Numbered from the stretch's first letter, positions 1-7,634 are shown. The stretch is 12,361 nt of DNA from Lachnospiraceae bacterium (GCA_024684155.1 JAIKXK010000338.1:1-12361); one strand, 5' to 3'. Notes: generated by a model from the sequence alone, not told the origin. Made by a program: numbers and translations.

Positions 1-30
1 GACATTGGAAAGGCTATAGACGAAGCATAA
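1..30 (+). CDS. 3' end of an unidentified upstream gene (partial)
   Basis: The first ten codons of the window read D-I-G-K-A-I-D-E-A-stop in frame 1, ending at TAA 28-30. Only 21 nt separate this stop from the ATG of the hybrid kinase, and that gap holds the kinase's ribosome binding site but no room for a promoter. The simplest reading is the tail of an upstream gene in the same operon. Nine residues are too few to name a family. The frame could also be open by chance, so this call rests mainly on spacing. Confidence 0.4.
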   Translation, partial: DIGKAIDEA

Positions 31-38
31 TAATTTTT

Positions 39-45
39 GGGGTGA
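39..45 (+). promoter_or_regulatory. Ribosome binding site deciding the kinase start
   Basis: GGGGTGA lies 6 nt before the ATG at 52. An in-frame GTG at 46 would abut the GGTGA core with no spacer. The ATG at 52 is therefore the better start and removes two residues from the longest reading. Confidence 0.6.
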
Positions 46-51
46 GTGAAT

Positions 52-3012
52 ATGACTGGGGTGAACAAAAAAAGACTACATTTCATATTAGTAATTCTTG
101 CAGCTGCAATTGCATTGATGTGTGTATTCCATCTGCTATATGTATCTGCTTACAACGAAAATCTACATACTGTCAAAGGTAATGCAAAAACCGAAGATAC
201 CTATATGGATTTACATTTCAGAGGAGATTCTACCTCTACCTGGATAAAGCAGGATACAGGTATCTACGGTTCTACCTATGATGGTACTCTATATAACAAT
301 TCTTCCAATCCAATTGATTCCTGGATGCTTTATATTTATATCCATGATGATTGCTATATTAATCAGTTTTGGACTGGTACTGTTGAAATTCATCAGCATG
401 TGGGAAGCAGTGATGAAGTGGTACAAACCCTTAATCTTGCCAACTATACAGAGGATGAATTAAAACTGGACTATGTTATGGATGCATCCGATCTTTTGAT
501 TCCTTTGTCAGAGGGAGACTATATCGTATATATTCCAAGTGAAAAGAATAATGAAACCATCATCGAAGGTGGAGAAAATGTTGTTGTCGGCAGTATCTTT
601 TATTACAAATATGGAGTAGATTTATCAGACTATGAATTAAAATTCTACTATCATAAAGAGTTTACAGAAGGTGCTGGATTTGTCCTGATTAACTTACTTC
701 TACTTGTTTGGTTGTTTATTTTTGCTTTATACATTATTACCATTCGTATTTATAAAAAAGCTGAATTAGAGATGGAACTCCAAAAATCAGGTATTGCCTG
801 TATGACAGAGCTCTACTCTTTGATGTATATCATTGATTTATCAAAAGATACCCTTACTCCGGTAGGTGTGCTTGAAGAATATGATAAGGCTAGACCAAAG
901 GACTTAACTGCTACGGAGCAGATGAAAAAACTTTTTGAAACTGATCCTATGGATGAATATCTTGAAGCGATGCAGACCTTTGGAGATTTAACTACTCTAA
1001 AAAAACGTATGAAAGAAACCAACACTTTGGTAATTGAGTACATTAGTAAATATTATGGATGGAATCGTGTTCGCTTTATTGCTATGGATCGAAAAGTAGG
1101 AGATCCACTAGAAAAGGTACTCTTTACCGTTGAACAGATTGAGGGAGAGAAAAAAGATCGTGAAGAATTATTAGATCAGGTGGAAAAAGCTGAATCTGAA
1201 AGCAAGGCAAAATCTACCTTCCTTGCCAACATGTCTCATGAAATCAGAACGCCAATCAATACGGTGTTAGGACTTGATACCATGATTCTTCGTGAAAGTT
1301 CTGAAGATAACATTAAGACCTATGCAAGAGATATTAAAAATGCAGGTAATATGCTTTTATCTTTGATTAATGGAATTTTAGATTTTTCCAAGTTAGAAGC
1401 TGGAAAGATGGAACTGATTCCTGCAGAATATTCCCTACGTCAAATGCTTTATGATGTACAAAGCATTACACGTTCCAAGTTTGAAACAAAGGGATTAGAA
1501 TTTGAAATTGATGTAACGCCATCTGTGCCAGATCGTTTGTATGGAGATGATGTTCGATTAAAGCAGGTAATTATAAATCTTTTAACAAATGCCAGTAAGT
1601 ACACAGACTCTGGTAGAGTTCGATTAGGTGTATATGGAAAAGCTGTTGATGAGAAAAAGATTCACTTCTTATTTACCGTAAAGGATACAGGAAGTGGAAT
1701 TAAAACAAATGATTTAAAGAAATTAAGCCAGCGCTTTGCAAGATTTGATGAAGAGAAAAACCGAAACGTAGAAGGAACCGGTATCGGAATGAATCTTGTA
1801 AACAGTTTGCTTGCTCTTATGAACTCTGAACTTAAAGTAGCAAGTATCTATGGAAGAGGCAGTGACTTCTACTTTGAAATTGACCAGGAAATTGTAGACC
1901 CTGAACCTATTGGTGAAGTGGATTGGGAAGAAGCCTTTACGGTGGAATCAGAAGAGTATGAAGCAAGCTTTACAGCAGAAGATGCTCATATCCTGGTCGT
2001 AGATGATAACGGTATGAATCTAAACGTCTTTGAAAACCTGTTAAAGGAGACAAAGATTCAAATTGATAAGGCTTTAAGCGGACAGGAAGCTTTGAAACTT
2101 ACAATGAAAAATAAATACCATTTGATTTTTATGGATCATATGATGCCGGAAATGGATGGTATTGAGACTATGCAAAAAATCAAAGCTCAGGAAAATGGTA
2201 AAAACAAAGATACTACCATTATTGTTCTTACAGCAAATGCAGTACAGGGAGCAAGAGAAGAGTATCTTGAAGAAGGTTTCCACGACTTTTTATCTAAGCC
2301 AATTGATGCAGATATGTTGGAAGAAAAAATTATCAAAAATGTTCCTTCAGAGCTAATCAAAAAATGTGGAAGTAAAAAGAAGAAAAATAAAAACAGTGCT
2401 TCCTTACCGGAAATCGATGGAATTGACAGTGCTTATGCCCTAGAGCATGTAGGAAGCGTTGATGGTGTACTTCAGGTAATGCAGCAGTTTGTAGCAGTTG
2501 CTCCTTCTGATAAGGAGGAATTAGAAGGTTACTATGAACAGTTAAAGGCCAACAAAGAGGATGAAGATGCTTTAACTTCTTATCGCATCAAGGTACATGC
2601 CATGAAAACCTCCGCTTCCCTTTGTGGATCTTTGATGGTATATGGAGTAGCAGCACAGTTAGAGTTTGCTGCCAGAGATGAAAAGGTAGATGAAGTATTA
2701 GACTTATCACCATACTTTTTTGACTTCTGGATGGACTTACATAAAAAGATAAAAGCTTACTTTGATAAAAAGGCATCTAAGGTGAAAAAACCTGAAATTA
2801 ATAGAGAAAAACTAGAATCCTTACTTCACCAGTTAGATACCGTGATGCAAGCCTTTGATATTTCAGGGGCAGATGAAATCGTAGCGGAGCTGGATAGCTT
2901 TGATTTAGGGGAAAATTTAAAGGACAAAATGGATGAGCTAAAAGCTGCAGTGGTCAAAATTGATGCAGATGCCTGCACCAAACTTTGTGAGGAGATGTTA
3001 AATGTTAAATAA
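52..3012 (+). CDS. Membrane hybrid sensor histidine kinase / response regulator with Hpt domain
   Basis: A 986-residue tripartite phosphorelay kinase of the BarA/RpfC type. Seen in order: a transmembrane segment (about residues 9-31); an extracytoplasmic, beta-rich, aromatic region (about 35-205); a second membrane segment (about 208-232); a cytoplasmic linker that may hold a diverged PAS fold and ends in a charged coiled coil (to about 385). The HisKA H-box has HEIRTP at His396. HATPase_c has an N-box around Asn509, DTGSGI from Asp545 and a GTGIG glycine box near 576. The receiver has Asp651-Asp652, phospho-acceptor Asp695, Thr727 and Lys749. The Hpt domain has phospho-His849 in KVHAMKTSA. 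About 80 helical, acidic residues follow the Hpt. The expected flow is His396 to Asp695 to His849, then to a separate receiver, which the next gene (11-nt overlap) could supply. The stimulus is unknown. The extracytoplasmic domain faintly recalls carbohydrate-binding beta-sandwiches, which is inference only. Confidence 0.93.
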   Translation: MTGVNKKRLHFILVILAAAIALMCVFHLLYVSAYNENLHTVKGNAKTEDTYMDLHFRGDSTSTWIKQDTGIYGSTYDGTLYNNSSNPIDSWMLYIYIHDDCYINQFWTGTVEIHQHVGSSDEVVQTLNLANYTEDELKLDYVMDASDLLIPLSEGDYIVYIPSEKNNETIIEGGENVVVGSIFYYKYGVDLSDYELKFYYHKEFTEGAGFVLINLLLLVWLFIFALYIITIRIYKKAELEMELQKSGIACMTELYSLMYIIDLSKDTLTPVGVLEEYDKARPKDLTATEQMKKLFETDPMDEYLEAMQTFGDLTTLKKRMKETNTLVIEYISKYYGWNRVRFIAMDRKVGDPLEKVLFTVEQIEGEKKDREELLDQVEKAESESKAKSTFLANMSHEIRTPINTVLGLDTMILRESSEDNIKTYARDIKNAGNMLLSLINGILDFSKLEAGKMELIPAEYSLRQMLYDVQSITRSKFETKGLEFEIDVTPSVPDRLYGDDVRLKQVIINLLTNASKYTDSGRVRLGVYGKAVDEKKIHFLFTVKDTGSGIKTNDLKKLSQRFARFDEEKNRNVEGTGIGMNLVNSLLALMNSELKVASIYGRGSDFYFEIDQEIVDPEPIGEVDWEEAFTVESEEYEASFTAEDAHILVVDDNGMNLNVFENLLKETKIQIDKALSGQEALKLTMKNKYHLIFMDHMMPEMDGIETMQKIKAQENGKNKDTTIIVLTANAVQGAREEYLEEGFHDFLSKPIDADMLEEKIIKNVPSELIKKCGSKKKKNKNSASLPEIDGIDSAYALEHVGSVDGVLQVMQQFVAVAPSDKEELEGYYEQLKANKEDEDALTSYRIKVHAMKTSASLCGSLMVYGVAAQLEFAARDEKVDEVLDLSPYFFDFWMDLHKKIKAYFDKKASKVKKPEINREKLESLLHQLDTVMQAFDISGADEIVAELDSFDLGENLKDKMDELKAAVVKIDADACTKLCEEMLNVK

Positions 3013-3766
3013 GGATCCAAAAGTCGTATTTTTAATGGAAAGAGAATTATCCTTTGCCCTGACAGGAGTGAGAAACTTCTTAGAAGAGGGAAGGGTGAAA
3101 TCCATTAAAATGGATATTACGGAATGTACTTCTTTAAAACCGGATAAAATGCCTACCATCGCCGTGGCAGAAGCAGAAGTGCTTTTGAAACATGCAGAAC
3201 AAAGGGTAGCATTTTATGATATTTGTATGTGGCATAATACAGGAATTATTCTGGTAGGAAATCCTGAGGAACTAGATGAGGTAATGAATGTAACATCAAA
3301 GACCTTGGTATTAGAAAAATTCACGCGTCCTATTAATGCAAAAGAAGTGACAGAACGTATCGAAATGCTTTTGGAGGTGGAACGTCGTAAAGCCAATCAA
3401 TATAAGATTATGGTAATAGATGATTCGCCTACATTTCTTCGAACTGCAAAACAGTGGTTTGGCACAGATTATAATGTAAGTATTTATCCATCTGCCTCAG
3501 CTGCTCTTCGTGTAATAGAATCACAGCGTCCAGATTTAATTCTTCTAGATTATGAAATGCCAGTTTGTACCGGAGCGCAGTTTTTAGAAATGTTACATAG
3601 TGAAATTTCTACCGATGATATTCCAGTCATTTTTCTTACATCAAAAAATGATGCAAATACAGTAAAAGAAGTGTTGGCCTTGAGCCCTCAAGGCTATTTG
3701 TTAAAAACTCAGCCAAAAGAAGAAATTCTTCGAGCGGTAAAAGAGTTTTTTGAAAAGGAGATTTAA
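3002..3766 (+). CDS. Response regulator with degenerate plus canonical receiver domains, no output domain
   Basis: 254 residues. The C-terminal half (about 134-254) is a complete receiver: Asp140-Asp141 after the first strand, phospho-acceptor Asp183 in LLDYEMP, Thr213 and Lys235. The N-terminal half (about 4-125) has the alternating strand/helix pattern of a receiver, including VVFLM, IILVGNPEEL and a final EKFTRP strand (Lys106, Pro110). It lacks the acidic pair and a convincing acceptor Asp, so I read it as a pseudo-receiver. No DNA-binding or enzymatic domain follows, so the protein probably acts by protein-protein contact. The start ATG lies inside the last codons of the kinase gene, and GAGGAG sits 7 nt ahead (2989-2994), implying translational coupling. 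It is the obvious acceptor from the kinase's Hpt domain. Its likely partner is the HD-GYP protein 7 nt downstream. Confidence 0.85.
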   Translation: MLNKDPKVVFLMERELSFALTGVRNFLEEGRVKSIKMDITECTSLKPDKMPTIAVAEAEVLLKHAEQRVAFYDICMWHNTGIILVGNPEELDEVMNVTSKTLVLEKFTRPINAKEVTERIEMLLEVERRKANQYKIMVIDDSPTFLRTAKQWFGTDYNVSIYPSASAALRVIESQRPDLILLDYEMPVCTGAQFLEMLHSEISTDDIPVIFLTSKNDANTVKEVLALSPQGYLLKTQPKEEILRAVKEFFEKEI

Positions 3767-3773
3767 ATTTTAA

Positions 3774-5465
3774 ATGGCAACAATTTTCTTTAAATTATTA
3801 TTAGCGGTAGCCGTTTTAGTAATACTATATATGGCTCATAAAAACTATGAAAATATCGACATCAACTATTGGACCATTGTGGTTTTGATTCCAATTGTAA
3901 TCCTTGGTTATTGGCTGAAAACAACCGTGACCACAACGGAGGGGGCTATGGTATGCTTTGCCATCATATACCTTGACTCCACAGTCATGCTGATTGTTAT
4001 GTTGTTTTCCATGCTTCGGTTTTTGCGAATAGAAGTAAAAGCCTGGGTGAAAACGTTAGCTTATACCATAACTTTTGGCCACGTGTATATGTTTTGGGAG
4101 TGTATTCACAACGATTGGTATTACACTTCCATGACCCTAATTGATACAGGAAATGGAATTGCCACAAAGATGACCGGTGGTCCACTTAAAATTGTCCATT
4201 GGATTTATTTGGCAATTGTTTTGTGTGCTATTGTAGTGACTCTGATTTACGCTTTGGTCCGTAGAGGAACCTATTCGAGACGAACCTTGCTATTATATGC
4301 ATGTGTAACAGTCACAGGACTTGTTATGTATGGCTTAGAAAGTACTCTTGACGTAAATTTTTCGTCTTTGCCAATATTATATGTAGTAGCAGATGTACTG
4401 ATTGCAGTCAATTACGATCATGCGCATACCCATGATATTGCCTGTTTGATTTCAGAACAGCAAAAGTATCATGGCTCAAGAGGATATGTTGCTATTGATA
4501 TGGAGGGAAGATTCTTAAGCTGTAATCTAAAGTCTTATGAATTTTTGCCAGAGGCAGAGTTTCAAATCGTAGATGCGAAGCTTCAAAAAGGAAGCAAGAT
4601 GGCTGCTGTATTGTATGATCTTATGGATGCATATCGAAAAGATGGTACAAAAAAGAAAGACTTTTATGTAGGTGAAATGGCCTGCCGTTGTGAGATTACA
4701 GAATTTACCATTCGAAAAGATGGTAAGATGCAGGGCTTCTTATTTGATATCCGTGATATTACGGAAGAAAAGAAGGTCCTTAGTGTTATGCAGGATTATA
4801 ACGATACCTTAAATGAAGAGGTATTGAAAAAGACAGAAAATATCAAGGGTATTCAGGAGCGAGTTGTTCTTGGTCTTGCAAACATGGTTGAAAACCGAGA
4901 TGCAAATACCGGTGGTCACGTTAAGAGAACAAGCGATATTATTAAGATTATTGTAGATGAAATGGAAAAACAGGAAATCTACAATCTCAGTGAACAAATG
5001 GCAGAAGACATTGTTCGAGCAGCACCTATGCACGACCTTGGAAAGATTACCATTGAAAATAATATTTTAAATAAACCAGCTAGACTTACCAAGGAAGAAT
5101 TTGAAATTATGAAGACACACTCTGCAAAGAGTGGTGAATTTGTAAATATAATTTTGAAAGATGTAGAGGAAAAGCACTTTGTAGATGTAGCCTTCAATGT
5201 AGCAAGATACCATCATGAAAGATGGGATGGTAAAGGTTATCCTGAAGGATTGGTTGGCGAGATGATTCCTTTAGAGGCTAGAATAATGGCGATTGCAGAT
5301 GTCTATGATGCTTTAGTAAGTAAGCGATGCTACAAAGAAGCTATGAGCTTTGAAAAAGCAGCTGAGATTATGACAGATGGTATGGGAAGTCAGTTTGATC
5401 CAAACATGCTGACTGTATTTTTAGGATGTCGTGAACAATTAGAGAAGTATTACAGTGAAAACTAG
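3774..5465 (+). CDS. 7TM-PAS-HD-GYP protein, predicted cyclic-di-GMP phosphodiesterase
   Basis: 563 residues. The first ~215 contain about seven hydrophobic segments, like the N-terminal 7TM region of some histidine kinases (HisK_7TM type). A PAS-like domain (about 230-335) ends in the typical DIRDITEEKK tail, followed by a short coiled coil. The last ~200 residues are an HD-GYP domain: His382, the His420-Asp421 pair in MHDLGK, His480-His481-Glu482, the GYP triplet at 488-490 and Asp509 in ADVYDAL. All the metal-binding and signature residues are present, so hydrolysis of cyclic-di-GMP is expected by family knowledge. The family often has a receiver domain fused to HD-GYP; here it is absent and the receiver is encoded by the preceding gene. 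A TAA stands directly before the ATG in frame, fixing the start. AAGGAG lies 13 nt upstream (3755-3760), a rather long spacing. Confidence 0.92.
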   Translation: MATIFFKLLLAVAVLVILYMAHKNYENIDINYWTIVVLIPIVILGYWLKTTVTTTEGAMVCFAIIYLDSTVMLIVMLFSMLRFLRIEVKAWVKTLAYTITFGHVYMFWECIHNDWYYTSMTLIDTGNGIATKMTGGPLKIVHWIYLAIVLCAIVVTLIYALVRRGTYSRRTLLLYACVTVTGLVMYGLESTLDVNFSSLPILYVVADVLIAVNYDHAHTHDIACLISEQQKYHGSRGYVAIDMEGRFLSCNLKSYEFLPEAEFQIVDAKLQKGSKMAAVLYDLMDAYRKDGTKKKDFYVGEMACRCEITEFTIRKDGKMQGFLFDIRDITEEKKVLSVMQDYNDTLNEEVLKKTENIKGIQERVVLGLANMVENRDANTGGHVKRTSDIIKIIVDEMEKQEIYNLSEQMAEDIVRAAPMHDLGKITIENNILNKPARLTKEEFEIMKTHSAKSGEFVNIILKDVEEKHFVDVAFNVARYHHERWDGKGYPEGLVGEMIPLEARIMAIADVYDALVSKRCYKEAMSFEKAAEIMTDGMGSQFDPNMLTVFLGCREQLEKYYSEN

Positions 5466-5480
5466 ATAGGAGTGACGTAT

Positions 5481-5663
5481 ATGAATGAAAATTTACCAAA
5501 AGATCCAGCTATGTTACTTTCCGTAGTGAATACAAAATTAAGAGATTATTATTTTAGTCTGGATGATTTTTGCCAGGCTGAAAATGTAAATGAAAAAGAG
5601 CTAAAAGAAAAACTTTCAGCTCTTGACTATGTTTATAATGAAGAATCGAATCAGTTTGAATAA
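5481..5663 (+). CDS. DUF4250 family small protein
   Basis: A 60-residue soluble, acidic protein beginning MNENLPKDPAMLLS and containing a VNTKLRDYY stretch. It matches, from memory, the DUF4250 family common in Lachnospiraceae; no function is known. The start is the ATG at 5481 because AGGAG (5468-5472) lies 8 nt before it. An in-frame GTG at 5472 would overlap that site. It follows the HD-GYP gene by 15 nt and is probably the last gene of the signalling operon. Its last 13 nt overlap the 3' end of the opposing ECF S-component gene, and the opposing gene's likely terminator is embedded in this frame. Confidence 0.85.
   Translation: MNENLPKDPAMLLSVVNTKLRDYYFSLDDFCQAENVNEKELKEKLSALDYVYNEESNQFE
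5593..5624 (-). terminator. Intrinsic terminator of the ECF S-component gene, inside the DUF4250 frame
   Basis: Read on the minus strand, AAGAGCT (5624-5618) pairs with AGCTCTT (5602-5596). One mismatch then leads to a 4-bp inner stem (5616-5613 with 5607-5604) around a TTTTT loop. The outer stem runs straight into a TTTTT tract (5597-5593). On the plus strand no T-run follows the hairpin, so it is directional and belongs to the minus-strand gene ending at 5651. Confidence 0.7.
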
Positions 5664-6211
5664 AGACTCTTTTTGATAATGGGATTTAAGATAGGGAAAA
5701 GGATGGTGGCGATGATAACACCGAAGAATCCTTGTACCATATTAAAGGGAACACCGGCAGCAGAAGCAGCAATTCCTGAGGTGATGGAAGAAGCGTTTAG
5801 TCCACCTGTTAAAATTCCAAGTAAGAAAATTTCATAAACAAAGTATCCAAGGACCATAAACAGTTCTCCAACGGTTGAGCCGATGATGACTGCTATGGTC
5901 TTTTTTTCGTTCTTCCAAAACAAGATGAGTTCCTTTGCCAGGAAAGATGCAATGACTGCTGTTAAAAGCTTGATGACAAAGGTAGCCGGTGCATAAGTGG
6001 CATATCCACTAATTAAATCAGCAAGCATGGAACCAAAGCCTGCTGCAAGTCCACCATATAAAGGTCCAAGAAGAATACCACATAAAAGTACAAGGGCATC
6101 TCCAGGATGAATGTATCCCATAGTTGGGGTAGGAATTTTAATAATGTAGGTTGCCACAAAGGTGAGGGCAGAAAATAGTGCCGCAAAGATTAGTTTGTTT
6201 AAGTTTTTCAT
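5651..6211 (-). CDS. ECF transporter S component (substrate-binding membrane subunit)
   Basis: 186 residues with about six hydrophobic segments and the features of ECF S components: a short cationic N-terminus, then a PTPTMGYIHPGDALVLLCG segment followed by a glycine-rich GPLYGGLAAGFGSMLADL helix. It resembles the PF07155-like group (annotated as riboflavin or hydroxymethylpyrimidine type). Such proteins capture a vitamin or related compound and work with a shared energising module (EcfA, EcfA', EcfT), none of which is encoded here. The substrate cannot be read from sequence. No riboswitch is apparent: the predicted leader is only about 30 nt. The ATG at 6211 is the only reasonable start, with a TAA codon three codons upstream in frame. 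The Shine-Dalgarno is weak (AAGAGA about 10 nt upstream). The gene converges on and overlaps the DUF4250 gene by 13 nt. Confidence 0.88.
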   Translation of the reverse strand: MKNLNKLIFAALFSALTFVATYIIKIPTPTMGYIHPGDALVLLCGILLGPLYGGLAAGFGSMLADLISGYATYAPATFVIKLLTAVIASFLAKELILFWKNEKKTIAVIIGSTVGELFMVLGYFVYEIFLLGILTGGLNASSITSGIAASAAGVPFNMVQGFFGVIIATILFPILNPIIKKSLYSN

Positions 6212-6246
6212 ATGTTTTTAGTCTCTTTTCTGTTAGTTTGGAATTG

Positions 6247-6275
6247 AGTCTAGCACAGAGGTATTGTATTTGCAA
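6247..6275 (-). promoter_or_regulatory. Putative promoter of the ECF S-component gene
   Basis: On the minus strand, TTGCAA (6275-6270) is followed after 17 nt by TAGACT (6252-6247), which is preceded by TGC, an extended -10 feature. Each hexamer matches consensus at 4 of 6 positions. Transcription would start about 30 nt before the ATG. Confidence 0.45.
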
Positions 6276-6294
6276 TGAAAGTAGAGAAAAAAGG

Positions 6295-6324
6295 ATGAAC
6301 TTGTACATAGATATATGTTAGAAT
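6295..6324 (+). promoter_or_regulatory. Putative promoter of the CapA-family gene
   Basis: TAGAAT (6319-6324) preceded by TGT forms an extended -10. A weak -35 (ATGAAC, 6295-6300) lies 18 nt upstream. An inverted repeat ACATA-GATA-TATGT (6305-6318) sits in the spacer and could be an operator. A competing reading is TTGTAC (6301-6306) with TTTAAT (6325-6330), also with an 18-nt spacer. Confidence 0.35.
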
Positions 6325-6353
6325 TTTAATGATGAGGTTTTAAGAGGTGAAAT

Positions 6354-7598
6354 ATGAAAGATAACGACAGAAGAGTAATTATTCGAAATAACCATAAGGA
6401 TTATAAAAAATCCAGAAAGAGAAAAACGGCCCTTGCCTGGACCATTGTAATTCTTTTGGTGGCTGGTCTTGTGGCCGGGGGAATCTACTTCCGTGCCGAT
6501 GAAAAAATTATGGATATTTATGAATCCTTTACATCGGAGTCTGAAGATGCAGAATTGTCAAAGGCAGAAGATGAAACCAAGACAACAGACAGTGAGGAAA
6601 CTACAGCAGATTCTGTAAATGAAAAAGATTCTGCGGTCACATCGGATACATCCCTTTCAGAAGATACTACTGTAGTTTTCACGGGAGACATTGAACTTTC
6701 GACTTATGCTCAAAGAAACTACGATGCATCAGGAATAGATGGATTAGTATCAGAACCTTTACAAAGTCAGTTAAGGGATGCAGATATACTAGAAGTAAAC
6801 AACGAGTTTTGCTTTAGTACCAGAGGTACACAGGCAGCAGATAAGCAGTACACTTTCCGGGTGGATCCAAGTTATGTTACTGCGCTAACAGATCTTGGTG
6901 TAGATGTGGCAGGTCTTGCAAATAATCACGTCTTAGACTATGGACAGGAAGCCTTAAGCGATACCTTTACTACATTGACAGATGCTGGTATTGAATATAC
7001 AGGAGCAGGGGACAGTGTGGAGGATGCATCAAAGCTTGTGACCATAGAAAAGAATGGAAAGACCTTTGGATTTTTAGCGGCTTCCCGTGTGATTCCAGTT
7101 GCTTCCTGGAACGTAGAAAATTCTCAACCTGGAGTTTTTACCTGCTACGATACCACAGCTTTATGCAATGCCATTACTGCGGCAAAAAGTCAGGTGGATT
7201 ACTTATTTGTCTGTGTACATTGGGGGACAGAACATACCGATACTTTGACAGATTATCAGCAGCCAAATGCCCACGCTTATATAGAAGCAGGAGCAGATGC
7301 AGTGATTGGAGCCCACAGTCATTGCCTGCAGGAAATTGAATACTATAATGGAAAACCGATTTTTTATAGCTTAGGAAACTTTATTTTTAATGAAACCATA
7401 GACTCTACCATGGCAGTGAAGTTTACCATTTCTGATTCTGATGAAATAGAAGTATCCCTCCTTCCGGCCAGTGCTTCAAGCTGTACGACTTCCCTGGCTG
7501 AGGGAGAAAAGGCGACTTCCATATACAATTATCTAATGAGTATTTCCGATGGAGTAACCATAGATGAAAATGGGGTTGTCACAGAGAAAAGTGAATAG
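6354..7598 (+). CDS. CapA family protein, membrane-anchored metallophosphatase-like
   Basis: 414 residues. A basic N-terminus is followed by one membrane anchor (about residues 24-46), then a Ser/Thr/Glu/Asp-rich linker (about 55-100) and a PGA_cap (CapA) domain from about 105 to 375. Motif residues seen are Gly111-Asp112, Asn190-Asn191-His192 (LANNHVLDYG), His289-Trp290-Gly291 and Ala320-His321-Ser322-His323 (GAHSH), followed by PIFYSLGNFIFN. The fold is related to calcineurin-like metallophosphatases, and these His/Asp/Asn residues match the metal site. CapA proper takes part in poly-gamma-glutamate capsule handling, but no capB, capC or capE is present. A broader cell-surface hydrolase or polymer role is equally possible. 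The catalytic domain should lie outside the cell. AGAGG at 6343-6347, 6 nt before the ATG, supports the start. The gene appears monocistronic. Confidence 0.87.
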   Translation: MKDNDRRVIIRNNHKDYKKSRKRKTALAWTIVILLVAGLVAGGIYFRADEKIMDIYESFTSESEDAELSKAEDETKTTDSEETTADSVNEKDSAVTSDTSLSEDTTVVFTGDIELSTYAQRNYDASGIDGLVSEPLQSQLRDADILEVNNEFCFSTRGTQAADKQYTFRVDPSYVTALTDLGVDVAGLANNHVLDYGQEALSDTFTTLTDAGIEYTGAGDSVEDASKLVTIEKNGKTFGFLAASRVIPVASWNVENSQPGVFTCYDTTALCNAITAAKSQVDYLFVCVHWGTEHTDTLTDYQQPNAHAYIEAGADAVIGAHSHCLQEIEYYNGKPIFYSLGNFIFNETIDSTMAVKFTISDSDEIEVSLLPASASSCTTSLAEGEKATSIYNYLMSISDGVTIDENGVVTEKSE

Positions 7599-7634
7599 TT
7601 AGCAAAAACTAACAATGTATCGAAAAAGATACAT
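7598..7634 (+). repeat. Two small adjacent hairpins after capA
   Basis: GTTAG/CTAAC (7598-7602 with 7609-7613, loop CAAAAA) is followed directly by ATGTATC/GATACAT (7615-7621 with 7628-7634, loop GAAAAA). Both have A-rich six-base loops, and the first overlaps the stop codon. They may protect the 3' end of the mRNA or help termination at the next hairpin. Confidence 0.45.

Noticed and set aside
46..51. GTG at 46 as start of the hybrid kinase
   Set aside because: It directly abuts the GGTGA core of the ribosome binding site with no spacer; the ATG at 52 has proper spacing.
813..1043. Minus-strand open frame opposite the histidine kinase
   Set aside because: It lies wholly within a well-supported kinase gene, has no ribosome binding site and no recognisable protein features. 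The same applies to the other short frames opposite or inside the kinase, HD-GYP, pta, recJ and capA genes.
6212..6353. Riboswitch (TPP, FMN or other) before the ECF S-component gene
   Set aside because: The predicted minus-strand promoter leaves a leader of only about 30 nt, and no conserved riboswitch core was recognised in the 142-nt intergenic region.
6354..7598. Complete capsule (poly-gamma-glutamate) synthesis locus
   Set aside because: Only the CapA-like protein is present; no ligase (CapB/CapE) or CapC homologue lies nearby, so a capsule role is not supported.
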